NCBI GenBank assembly: GCA_964415395.1
Contig: CAYPZU010000098.1
Coordinates: 1 to 6,334, forward strand
Reading direction: 5' to 3'
DNA: 6,334 nt
DNA from: CAYPZU01 sp964415395
GTDB lineage: Bacteria > Chlamydiota > Chlamydiia > Chlamydiales > SM23-39
A model generated the notes under the pieces. That model was given only the letters and a program-made list of their open reading frames with translations. It had not been told where the DNA came from and searched no databases. Position numbers and translations under genes: made by a program. Below are positions 1 to 5,194 of this stretch, in pieces. The stretch's first letter is position 1. Every line of letters starts with the position of its first letter.

Positions 1-147
1 TATGAAGTCGATGACAGTTCGATTGAATCTACGCAATTAGCCATTCGTGAATGCCTGATAACGGATCGATTTCCTGAGCCGAAGAGATCATGTGCTTTTT
101 GCCAATATCGAGCAGCTGTGCGTCAACATCTAAGTGAGCTTGAGTAA
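1..147 (+). CDS. C-terminal end of a PD-(D/E)XK (Cas4/AddB-like) nuclease-type protein, partial
   Basis: Reading frame 1 is open from the first base to a TAA at 145-147, giving 48 residues of a gene that enters from the left edge. It is the only plus-strand coding region that I accept. Near its end it has the pattern PEPKRSCAFCQYR, a Cys-x-x-Cys followed by Tyr-Arg, preceded by a helix with 'IRECLITDRFPEP'. RecB-family PD-(D/E)XK nucleases (Cas4, AddB and related proteins) commonly end with such a proline-rich turn and a Cys-x-x-Cys-x-Tyr element that binds a metal or Fe-S cluster. The catalytic core would lie outside the window, so the assignment rests on this tail alone. It converges on the minus-strand HTH gene with only 17 bases between the stops. 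The opposite-strand frame here is weaker because it would overlap the end of that HTH gene. Confidence 0.6.
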   Translation, partial: YEVDDSSIESTQLAIRECLITDRFPEPKRSCAFCQYRAAVRQHLSELE

Positions 148-164
148 GCTTTATCGGTAAAATT

Positions 165-590
165 TCAGTAAGGAAATGGTAAAGTTTTAGGTGTGAAAAA
201 CTCAGCAGCCATCTCTTCCTCTGGTTGTGAGTATTCGTTAGTGACAAAAGAGACTGACTCCAGCTCTTTTCTAAGCTTCTCATCCAAATGAGCGATTACT
301 GATAGCAAGTCCTTGGTGCTAAGCTCATCTAGTAATTTTGTTTTAAGAGCATTTAACGCTTTGTTCATGGTTGCTGCCATTGCTTCGATTCTGGCTTCTT
401 TTGCAATCCTGTATTGAGCCAAAAGGGTCTCGAATTCAAGATAACGGAGATTGCTAATCTCTTTCTTATACTCCAAATCCCATTTGATAAGAGTTGGTTT
501 AGAGATGCCAAGGTTCTCTGCAATTTTAGCGAAAGAGATGCCTTTTGCTCGGAATTCTATAAATTTTTGCTTATCATCTATTGTCTTCAT
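165..590 (-). CDS. HTH / coiled-coil DNA-binding protein of mobile elements (possibly small-terminase-like)
   Basis: This is a 141-aa protein with two visible parts. Residues about 5-38 form a helix-turn-helix of the resolvase/transposase-like class (KQKFIEFRAKGISFAKIAE, then LGISKPTLIKW), with the typical G-I-S turn and recognition helix. Residues about 39-112 are almost wholly helical and charged, rich in Glu, Lys, Leu and Ala, as in an oligomerising coiled coil. The tail is short and acidic, then proline-rich. An HTH followed by a long helical segment is the layout of phage small terminase subunits, and also of many unnamed phage and island regulators, so the packaging role is only a possibility. 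It lies 14 bases downstream of the replication-like gene in the same direction and is probably cotranscribed with it. The ATG at 590 is preceded by a weak AGGTCAGG-type purine run. Confidence 0.75.
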   Translation of the reverse strand: MKTIDDKQKFIEFRAKGISFAKIAENLGISKPTLIKWDLEYKKEISNLRYLEFETLLAQYRIAKEARIEAMAATMNKALNALKTKLLDELSTKDLLSVIAHLDEKLRKELESVSFVTNEYSQPEEEMAAEFFTPKTLPFPY

Positions 591-604
591 AGAAGACCTG
601 ACCT

Positions 605-1552
605 TTACTGCATCTCATTTTTCTGTCTCATTTGTTGGATAGTAGCCCGAGACTCTTCGAAATCTTTAGAGACTCTTTCGGTAGAATTTTTCCAACTTAT
701 TGTATTCCAACCCGTTGGAGTCATAATCCATGCGTATTGCTGTGGAATACATATTTTGTTTTCTTCTACTTTTTCTAAATAGCCATTATCTCCGAGAAAG
801 TCATTATATTCATAAGCCAAATGTTCGGGAGAACTTCCAACCGAGATGTTTGCAGCTTGGTCGGGTGGTATAGGGACGATTAGTTGACGGCAATGCCAAT
901 GAAGAAAGGCCGTGAGTCCCTTTTTAAAAGTTATTGATGGGTGACTGGCGTGCTTCAGAGCAGCTTCCACGCGAGGCTCGGAATATTGCATTAAGTCTCT
1001 TTTCTCGAGATCATTAAGCTTATATCCCTTTGTTCCGCTAAAATCCTTGAGGCATTGATAGAGATCTTCACCATCTGCTGTTGTTGCATTTTTACATTCT
1101 TCCATTATTACATTGTTTGTTAGTGGTGGTTTGGCGGCTATTAGATGGTTAATCGATGGCGGGTTGTTGGTTTCTTGGTGGTTTTTTGATGGTTCTCTTT
1201 GTCCGATTATTACAGAGGGTTTTGAAGGCTCTTCTGCGTTTATGTCAAATACGGATGAATCAATTAAAGTAACAATTGTACCTTTACTTGTTGGTTCGAT
1301 TTTAATCTGCTTATAGTCTTCTACGAGACGTTTCAAAGCCCCTCGATGTTTTCCTCGAGACAACCCTTTTAAATCACCAAATCCAATGAACGCTTGATTT
1401 AACTCCAGCTGCGTTATTTGATTCCCTTGTTTGGTTCGTCTAGCATGTACAGCGATTAAGGCAAGAAGGGCGAATGCGATGAAGTCGCGTTTAAGCAGAG
1501 CGCTTGCTTGAGTTCTCTGCAGCATAATAAAAGCGGTATGATAATCTTTCAT
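605..1552 (-). CDS. replication-initiator-like protein with internal iteron array
   Basis: This 315-aa protein has the layout of phage O/DnaD-type initiators. Residues about 8-104 look like a winged helix: helices 'QASALLKRDFIAFALLALIAV' (split here into short pieces), a turn 'LNQAFIGFGDLKGLSRGK', a helix 'RGALKRLVEDY' and a beta wing 'GTIVTLIDSSVFDI'. Residues about 106-150 form a polar, Pro/Asn/Ser-rich linker. A second helical region follows (about 162-230), then a C-terminal part with Trp-rich strands (WIMTPTGWNTISW) and a charged helix to the end. The family name is not certain; the role is inferred from architecture, from the excisionase-like neighbour and from the iteron-like DNA repeats in the linker. 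The start is well supported: AAGGA lies 8 bases before the ATG, and it overlaps the stop of the upstream gene, suggesting translational coupling. Confidence 0.72.
   Translation of the reverse strand: MKDYHTAFIMLQRTQASALLKRDFIAFALLALIAVHARRTKQGNQITQLELNQAFIGFGDLKGLSRGKHRGALKRLVEDYKQIKIEPTSKGTIVTLIDSSVFDINAEEPSKPSVIIGQREPSKNHQETNNPPSINHLIAAKPPLTNNVIMEECKNATTADGEDLYQCLKDFSGTKGYKLNDLEKRDLMQYSEPRVEAALKHASHPSITFKKGLTAFLHWHCRQLIVPIPPDQAANISVGSSPEHLAYEYNDFLGDNGYLEKVEENKICIPQQYAWIMTPTGWNTISWKNSTERVSKDFEESRATIQQMRQKNEMQ
1081..1120. other. AT-rich stretch beside the iterons, candidate DNA-unwinding element
   Basis: Forty bases contain only 10 G or C (25%), markedly poorer than the flanking coding sequence. 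The stretch directly abuts the 11-bp repeat array, on the side that is downstream in the sense of the gene. In lambda-type origins an AT-rich region that melts first lies in this position relative to the iterons. The function is inferred. Confidence 0.4.
1121..1197. repeat. seven tandem 11-bp iteron-like repeats, candidate replication origin
   Basis: Split into 11-base units from 1121, the plus strand reads tagTGGtggtt, tggCGGctatt, agaTGGttaat, cgaTGGcgggt, tgtTGGtttct, tggTGGttttt, tgaTGGttctc. Unit positions 5 and 6 (GG) are invariant, position 4 is T in six of seven, position 2 is G in six, and position 11 is T in six. The TGG core therefore falls at 1124, (CGG 1135), 1146, 1157, 1168, 1179 and 1190, one helical turn apart, on the same face of the DNA. 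The array lies within codons 119-144 of the replication-like gene. The period is not a multiple of three, so it is a DNA-level signal rather than a peptide repeat. It is probably bound by the initiator encoded by the same gene. Confidence 0.65.
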
Positions 1553-1566
1553 GTTTTAAGTCCTTA

Positions 1567-1764
1567 TTAATGACTAGATTTACTGTTGATCCATGACTCG
1601 AACAAATCCATTCTTAAAACCAAGCGTTTTCCCACTTTTCTGACAGCTTGGTGTAGATTGTTTTTATGCCGTTTTTTAAGGAAATGTCTGAGTTGACCCA
1701 TGGTAAATGGGTATTTCTTTGATTCGATTATTTTTTGTGGATACCACCATTGATATTCTTCCAT
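1567..1764 (-). CDS. AlpA/excisionase-like small winged-helix protein
   Basis: This 65-aa protein has the features of MerR-like excisionases and AlpA regulators. A helix-turn-helix core spans about residues 20-45 (FTMGQLRHFLKKRHKNNLHQ, then AVRKVGKR), followed by the closing 'LVLRMDLFESWI' strand and helix, which matches the usual 'wing then R-x-x-L-x-x-W' ending of the family. Such proteins bend DNA at the attachment site to direct excision, or activate the integrase promoter. It stands at the head of the replication unit and ends in TAA TAA, overlapping the ribosome site of the next gene. The start is the ATG at 1764, preceded by an unusual all-G Shine-Dalgarno (GGGGGG, four bases upstream). 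It has no recombinase of its own nearby other than the integrase at 5187. Confidence 0.72.
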   Translation of the reverse strand: MEEYQWWYPQKIIESKKYPFTMGQLRHFLKKRHKNNLHQAVRKVGKRLVLRMDLFESWINSKSSH

Positions 1765-1882
1765 AAAACCCCCCGAAGTGGATTTGGTTCATTTGGAATG
1801 AAGATTAATCAAAGGGGGCTGATTATGTCGTAATAGAGCAAGGGACAGTTTGTTTTGCTCTGACTATCAGTAGGATAGGAGG
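1765..1882. promoter_or_regulatory. intergenic control region before the excisionase/replication unit
   Basis: These 118 bases separate the cargo block from the xis-rep unit and are the only sizeable non-coding gap in the left half, so a promoter is expected here. On the minus strand a CATAAT hexamer (1827-1822) is a plausible -10 box, but no good -35 box is spaced correctly from it. Just upstream is a dyad AGAGCAA-(13 nt)-TTGCTCT at 1835-1861, suitable as an operator or weak hairpin. A CCCCC run at 1818-1814 on the transcript could pair with the GGGGGG ribosome site at 1774-1769. Confidence 0.35.
1835..1861. repeat. 7-bp interrupted inverted repeat, possible operator
   Basis: AGAGCAA at 1835-1841 and TTGCTCT at 1855-1861 are exact reverse complements separated by 13 bases. 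The dyad sits where the -35 area of the xis-rep promoter would be, and it could bind a dimeric repressor or the excisionase-like protein. There is no T-run beside it, so it is not a convincing terminator of the 324-aa gene. Confidence 0.35.
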
Positions 1883-2857
1883 TTATTTTTCCTGAAGGCT
1901 GTCGGAGTCATTAACAAAGTGCAATAGAGATTGGAATGTGATTTCGTGGAAATTTTGTGGCATTTTTTCTAGGACTGAGGTCAATGTTCTTCTAAGTGAT
2001 CTGAGAGGGGATTGGAAAATAGGTTCTGATTTAGAAGGTGTGGCTGCTAACGCATTTAGAAATGCAAATAAGTGTGTTGAAATAGGAATCTGGAACGTTC
2101 CTCTTAAAGTTGGTGCAGTAAAAATCTCACAATCCGTTTTATACAGATCACGCTTTCCTTTTTTGGTAAAGCTCAGCGAGGAATAAAGAACCTCGTGAAT
2201 TAGTTTGACTTGCGATGGATGCCGGATGCGCGCTTTTGTTAAACACAGCCAGGATAAAGCTAATGCTTCCGCTGCACAATGCTGAGAGGTGGGATTTCCT
2301 TGAAAAACCAAATCTGCAAGAGCTTTGAGGACTGTACCGCACTCATTCACTGTTATGCGTCTTGTTGTTTTAGATACATTCGAGATAATTCCTTTCTCGG
2401 AGAGATACATTTCTTCAGGAAAAAACATATCTAAAAAACTCGCATCTCTTGCGGGTAGTTTTTTGCGTAGGAACTGGATAAAACTTTTCAGTGACATTTC
2501 CCATCTTTGCGGCCACTGCAAGGTCTTATAGCTTTTTCTGTGAAGATCGCGGAGGTATTTCCCCAGGCTTGTTCTTGAGCCAGGAGCCGATATAATTTGC
2601 GGTTCTACTTCCTGTAAATAATGATCTTGATGGAACCATTCTTCGTAAAGAGGAAGGGCTTTTAAATGGATTGCTGAAGAGTGTCTCGGTAATTTTTTAT
2701 AGGGGTTGCCCTGCAATAGAAAATAGTTTGGACTAGCAAATATCCAGCAGTAGGCGTCTGCTTGCAACTGTCCAAAGACGCTCCTCTTATTTTCTTTATC
2801 GATTTTTTTCCGCAGGTCGCTCAGTACATCTTTGGCTGGATCTAAGTGTCTATTCAC
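1883..2857 (-). CDS. unrecognised 324-aa protein, possibly a degenerate tyrosine-recombinase fold
   Basis: I do not recognise this protein with confidence. It is 324 aa, soluble, basic and mostly helical, with no signal peptide or membrane segment. The second half has an order reminiscent of the catalytic domain of tyrosine recombinases: a long helix 'ALALSWLCLTKARIRHPSQV' (197-216), a beta hairpin 'GTFQIPIS' leading into 'HLFAFLNAL' (253-270), then 'PIFQSPLRSLRRTLTSVLEK' (279-298) and 'HEITFQSLLHFV' (304-315) where active enzymes have H-x-L-R-H. The Arg, His and Tyr nucleophile are not in place, so it would be inactive as a recombinase. It starts with GTG overlapping the TGA of the nuclease gene (GTGA), so it is translationally coupled to that gene and likely works with it. 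An alternative is a novel DNA-binding partner of the nuclease. Confidence 0.7.
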   Translation of the reverse strand: MNRHLDPAKDVLSDLRKKIDKENKRSVFGQLQADAYCWIFASPNYFLLQGNPYKKLPRHSSAIHLKALPLYEEWFHQDHYLQEVEPQIISAPGSRTSLGKYLRDLHRKSYKTLQWPQRWEMSLKSFIQFLRKKLPARDASFLDMFFPEEMYLSEKGIISNVSKTTRRITVNECGTVLKALADLVFQGNPTSQHCAAEALALSWLCLTKARIRHPSQVKLIHEVLYSSLSFTKKGKRDLYKTDCEIFTAPTLRGTFQIPISTHLFAFLNALAATPSKSEPIFQSPLRSLRRTLTSVLEKMPQNFHEITFQSLLHFVNDSDSLQEK

Positions 2858-3953
2858 TCGCTTTCTACAATTTGATGAAGAGAACGCTCTAATTCCGCTT
2901 CGATCTCTTCAACAGTTGGTAGAGAAGCTTTCAGATTGTCTGGGAGGGCTTTGGCAAGCTGAGTTTCAAAGTTTGCAACGCTGATGGGAGAGGAATTGTT
3001 GCGTAGAGCGTATTCGACAATCAGGTTGTCTTTACCTTTACAGAGAATCAAACCGATAGTGGGGTTATCTCCGGGTTGACGCATCTTGTCATCAATAGCG
3101 GCCAGGTAAAAGTTGATCTGTCCCGCGAAGNNNNNNNNNNGAAGTCTGGTTTGAACTTTACGGCCTTCAGTTCGATGAGGAAATAGCAACGCAGCTTGAT
3201 GTGATAAAAAAGGAGGTCAAGGTAGTAGTCTTCGGTACCGACACGAAGAGGGACTTGTCTACCGACAAAGGCGAAGCCGCTGCCAAGTTCTAAAAGGAAC
3301 TTTTGGAGGTGGGTAATAAGGCCATCTTCGATTTCTTTTTCTCTAGCTTCATCAACAAGGGTCAAAAAATCAAAGCAATAAGGGTCTTTGATAACTTGCT
3401 CGGCAAGATCGGAATGGGGAGCTGCAAGGGATCTTTGAAAATTGTTGGGTGCTTTGCCTTGTCGATGGTAGAGGTCTGTTTCAATCCACATTTCAAGGAC
3501 GGATCGGCTGCACCCATTTTCGACAGCTTTTCGGGCGTACCATTCCCGTTCATCTAAATTTTTTACTTTTTCAACTAGAATGACATTGTGCCACCAGGGG
3601 ATATTTAGGCAGAAATCGGGAGGGATTTCTAATTGTCGCGCAGCCTGCGCGACTTTTGCGTATGTTAGGTAAAAGGATTTCATTCTGAATACGTTAGACC
3701 TGGAAAAGCCCTTTAACCCAGGAAAGCAAGATTGTACATCTTTGCAGAGCCGCTCGATAACTTGCCCACCCCATCCTTCTACCTCCTGTCTTCTCACGAT
3801 CTCTGAACCGATCCACCAATGGAGCTTGATCAGCTCCTGATTGACAGCCATTGCAGCTTTGACCTGCGACTCTCGGATGCGGGTCTTGATGTTCTCTAGA
3901 AGGGCAGGGTAGCTTTCGGGAAGAGATAAAAAGGCTGATGTTTGAATTGTCAT
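2854..3953 (-). CDS. yhcG: DUF1016 / YhcG-type PD-(D/E)XK nuclease, interrupted by an assembly gap
   Basis: The N-terminal DUF1016 domain (about residues 15-160) shows the family signatures HWWIGSEIVRRQ, GWGGQVIERL, GFSRSNVFRMKSFY, IPWWHNVILVEK and EREWYARKAVENGCSR. The C-terminal nuclease domain follows, with ENLGxGFAFVGRQ-like sequence at about 223-232, Asp246 in YYLDLLFYH and the Glu261-x-Lys263 of IELK, which make up the PD-(D/E)XK active site, then GQINFYL and IGLILCK after the gap. The N-run at 3131-3140 breaks the frame, but the bases on each side share GAAG. Merging them restores an uninterrupted 361-aa protein, normal for the family. Members are common in defence and mobile regions; the substrate is not firmly known. 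The ATG at 3953 is six bases after the hicB-like stop, and the shared TAAGGA serves as stop plus ribosome site, with a short spacer. The 3' end overlaps the next gene by four bases. Confidence 0.92.
3131..3140. other. 10-base N-run: scaffold join inside the nuclease gene
   Basis: The left contig ends in gcgaag and the right contig begins gaagtctgg, so the two ends share GAAG. Overlapping them by these four bases gives the expected family sequence KPDF followed by AGQINFYL in frame. The true gap is therefore most likely -4 bases, and the apparent frameshift is an artefact. Confidence 0.85.
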
Positions 3954-3959
3954 GAGTCC

Positions 3960-4274
3960 TTATTGGTTCAGCTTTTCTGCGATGTATGAATTCAAGCTTA
4001 GGCCAGCAGCTTTTGCCTTTGTAGACAGCCTTGCATGAAGATCGGGATCGATTCTTAGATTAAATGTACCTGAGAAGGTTTTCTCGGGTTTTTCTCCCTT
4101 TTGCTCGCAAAGGGAGAGATAGAGATCTATTGATGACTGAAATGATTCTTCAAGCTCTTCCACGGTCTTACCCTGAAAAATGATCGGTTCTTTAAGACCG
4201 AGGATTTCTCCATGGAAGATTTTGGCTTCATCGTCGTATTCAACACGGCCGAAAAATCCTTTATATTTCATCAT
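3960..4274 (-). CDS. hicB: HicB-family antitoxin-like ribbon-helix-helix protein
   Basis: This 104-aa protein has the two-part structure of HicB antitoxins. Residues about 2-56 form the partial RNase-H-like fold (YKGFFGRVEYDDEAKIFHGE, then a segment ending TVEELEESFQSSIDLYLSLC). Residues about 68-103 form a ribbon-helix-helix DNA-binding domain (FNLRIDPDLHARLSTKAKAA and LSLNSYIAEKL). HicB normally neutralises the small mRNA interferase HicA and autorepresses the operon. No HicA-sized gene is present on either side, so this copy is an orphan or has another partner. It lies ten bases after the peptidase stop and six before the nuclease start. The ORF begins ATGATG (4274 or 4271), and I cannot tell which is used. 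It may act as a DNA-binding repressor of this operon or as an antidote to the nuclease; both are inference. Confidence 0.8.
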   Translation of the reverse strand: MMKYKGFFGRVEYDDEAKIFHGEILGLKEPIIFQGKTVEELEESFQSSIDLYLSLCEQKGEKPEKTFSGTFNLRIDPDLHARLSTKAKAAGLSLNSYIAEKLNQ

Positions 4275-4284
4275 AAAGCTTACT

Positions 4285-5145
4285 TCAGGTTTTCGAATTA
4301 AAATTTCGTTTCCAAGTTTCTAGAGCAGCGTATATTGATTTCAATCCATGGAACCAAATAGTTCCTTTCCCTGTGGTTTTGTAGCCACTCAAATCCTGTG
4401 CTATGGCCACCCCTAGTAATTGAGGTCTTCCATTAATGATTGTCCATAATCCGTTACCACTTAATCCTTCAAATGATGCGATCGGTTTTTTTCCAAGTTG
4501 GCGAATCTCGTAGGTATGGGTATCTACAGTGCAGACTATGTAGTCGCAATCGTCAAATTCATGGTAGCTTGAAGAGATGACTCCGAAAACGGTAGAAAAG
4601 CCTTCAATTATATTATTTTCATTCCGAGCACCAATACAACCCATCGTAAGGAGCGCTATAGATGAAAGATTTTCAGGGGTAGCTACGTTTCCTACCGGTA
4701 AGTGATAGAACATCTTATGAGAGTTAATTTCGTCAATACATTTAGCCGGGGTAATCACTGCTAAATCTTTGGGTCTGATAGAAAGAATGTCTTTTTTTAG
4801 CATCTTTGAATCAAAATTTGGATCCCATTTCTCCACATGAAAATCAGTGCAATTTTTTGGTAAGTAATATCGGGTAATTCGATCACATAGGTAAAGAGTT
4901 CGTACGTGTTTTGTTGTTCCAAAACACTCCGCGACATGATTGGCAGAGAGCAAAAGTTTATGAGAATCATAACAAATTGGGATAGATCCTCCCAAAGCAA
5001 GGCTGGTTTCTCCAAACCCTAAAACAAGAGTATTTGGTTCGATGAGTTTTCTTTGTTCAATCAATATCTTTGTAGCTTCGGCGTGCATTTCTGCAGTTAT
5101 TTCGATAGGAATATTAGAATTTTCCGCGAGCATTTTTTCTGTCAT
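4285..5145 (-). CDS. trypsin-like serine peptidase (stand-alone)
   Basis: This 286-aa protein carries a recognisable chymotrypsin-fold triad in the right order and spacing. His70 lies in LLLSANHVAECF (compare the TAAHC motif), Asp127 in RPKDLAVI and Ser229 in FEGLSGNGLW (compare GxSGG). The Ser motif is followed by LLGVAIAQD, the usual strand after the nucleophile. The His-Asp and Asp-Ser distances (57 and 102 residues) suit the fold. There is no signal peptide and no extra domain, so it should act in the cytoplasm. Intracellular trypsin-like domains of this kind are frequent in bacterial conflict systems, usually paired with a sensor or target encoded nearby. Here the nearest candidates are the HicB-like protein and the nuclease. 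The ATG at 5145 has AGAGAG six bases upstream. The 5' end is 41 bases from the integrase stop, with a perfect hairpin between them. Confidence 0.78.
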   Translation of the reverse strand: MTEKMLAENSNIPIEITAEMHAEATKILIEQRKLIEPNTLVLGFGETSLALGGSIPICYDSHKLLLSANHVAECFGTTKHVRTLYLCDRITRYYLPKNCTDFHVEKWDPNFDSKMLKKDILSIRPKDLAVITPAKCIDEINSHKMFYHLPVGNVATPENLSSIALLTMGCIGARNENNIIEGFSTVFGVISSSYHEFDDCDYIVCTVDTHTYEIRQLGKKPIASFEGLSGNGLWTIINGRPQLLGVAIAQDLSGYKTTGKGTIWFHGLKSIYAALETWKRNFNSKT

Positions 5146-5163
5146 GTTTAACTCTCTTGAAAG

Positions 5164-5194
5164 CTAAATAGTACTGAAAATCAGTACTATTTAG
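5164..5194. repeat. perfect 14-bp inverted repeat between integrase and peptidase genes
   Basis: CTAAATAGTACTGA (5164-5177), a 3-base AAA loop, then TCAGTACTATTTAG (5181-5194): all 14 pairs match. The integrase stop codon (5187-5189) lies inside one arm. No T-run follows on the minus strand, so it is not a classical intrinsic terminator. It could act as an mRNA-stabilising or attenuating hairpin that sets cargo expression below integrase expression, or as an operator for a dimeric repressor. Confidence 0.6.

Noticed and set aside
1..160. second attachment site (copy of the tRNA 3' end) at the left edge
   Set aside because: I looked for the T-arm and acceptor sequence in the left part and found no match, so the far boundary is outside the window.
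137..165. bidirectional terminator between the converging genes
   Set aside because: Only a 5-bp AGCTT/AAGCT dyad (137-150) is visible, with no T-run. This is too weak to annotate.
29..283. 84-aa minus-strand open frame
   Set aside because: It overlaps the 3' third of the HTH gene in another frame and lies opposite the better-supported plus-strand nuclease tail. It has no family-like motif.
414..782. 122-aa plus-strand open frame
   Set aside because: It lies antisense across the HTH gene start and the initiator end. Its composition is Phe/Cys/Ile-rich, as expected from a shadow of helical coding sequence.
1121..1197. CRISPR-like array
   Set aside because: The units are 11 bp with no spacers and lie inside a coding region. 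The pattern is that of tandem iterons.
1113..1316. 67-aa plus-strand frame, Gly/Trp-rich
   Set aside because: The Gly and Trp content comes from reading the TGG-rich iterons. It is antisense to a well-started gene and has no ribosome site that I trust.
2854..3189. separate small gene encoding the nuclease C-terminus
   Set aside because: It is the 3' part of the DUF1016 gene, split only by the placeholder Ns.
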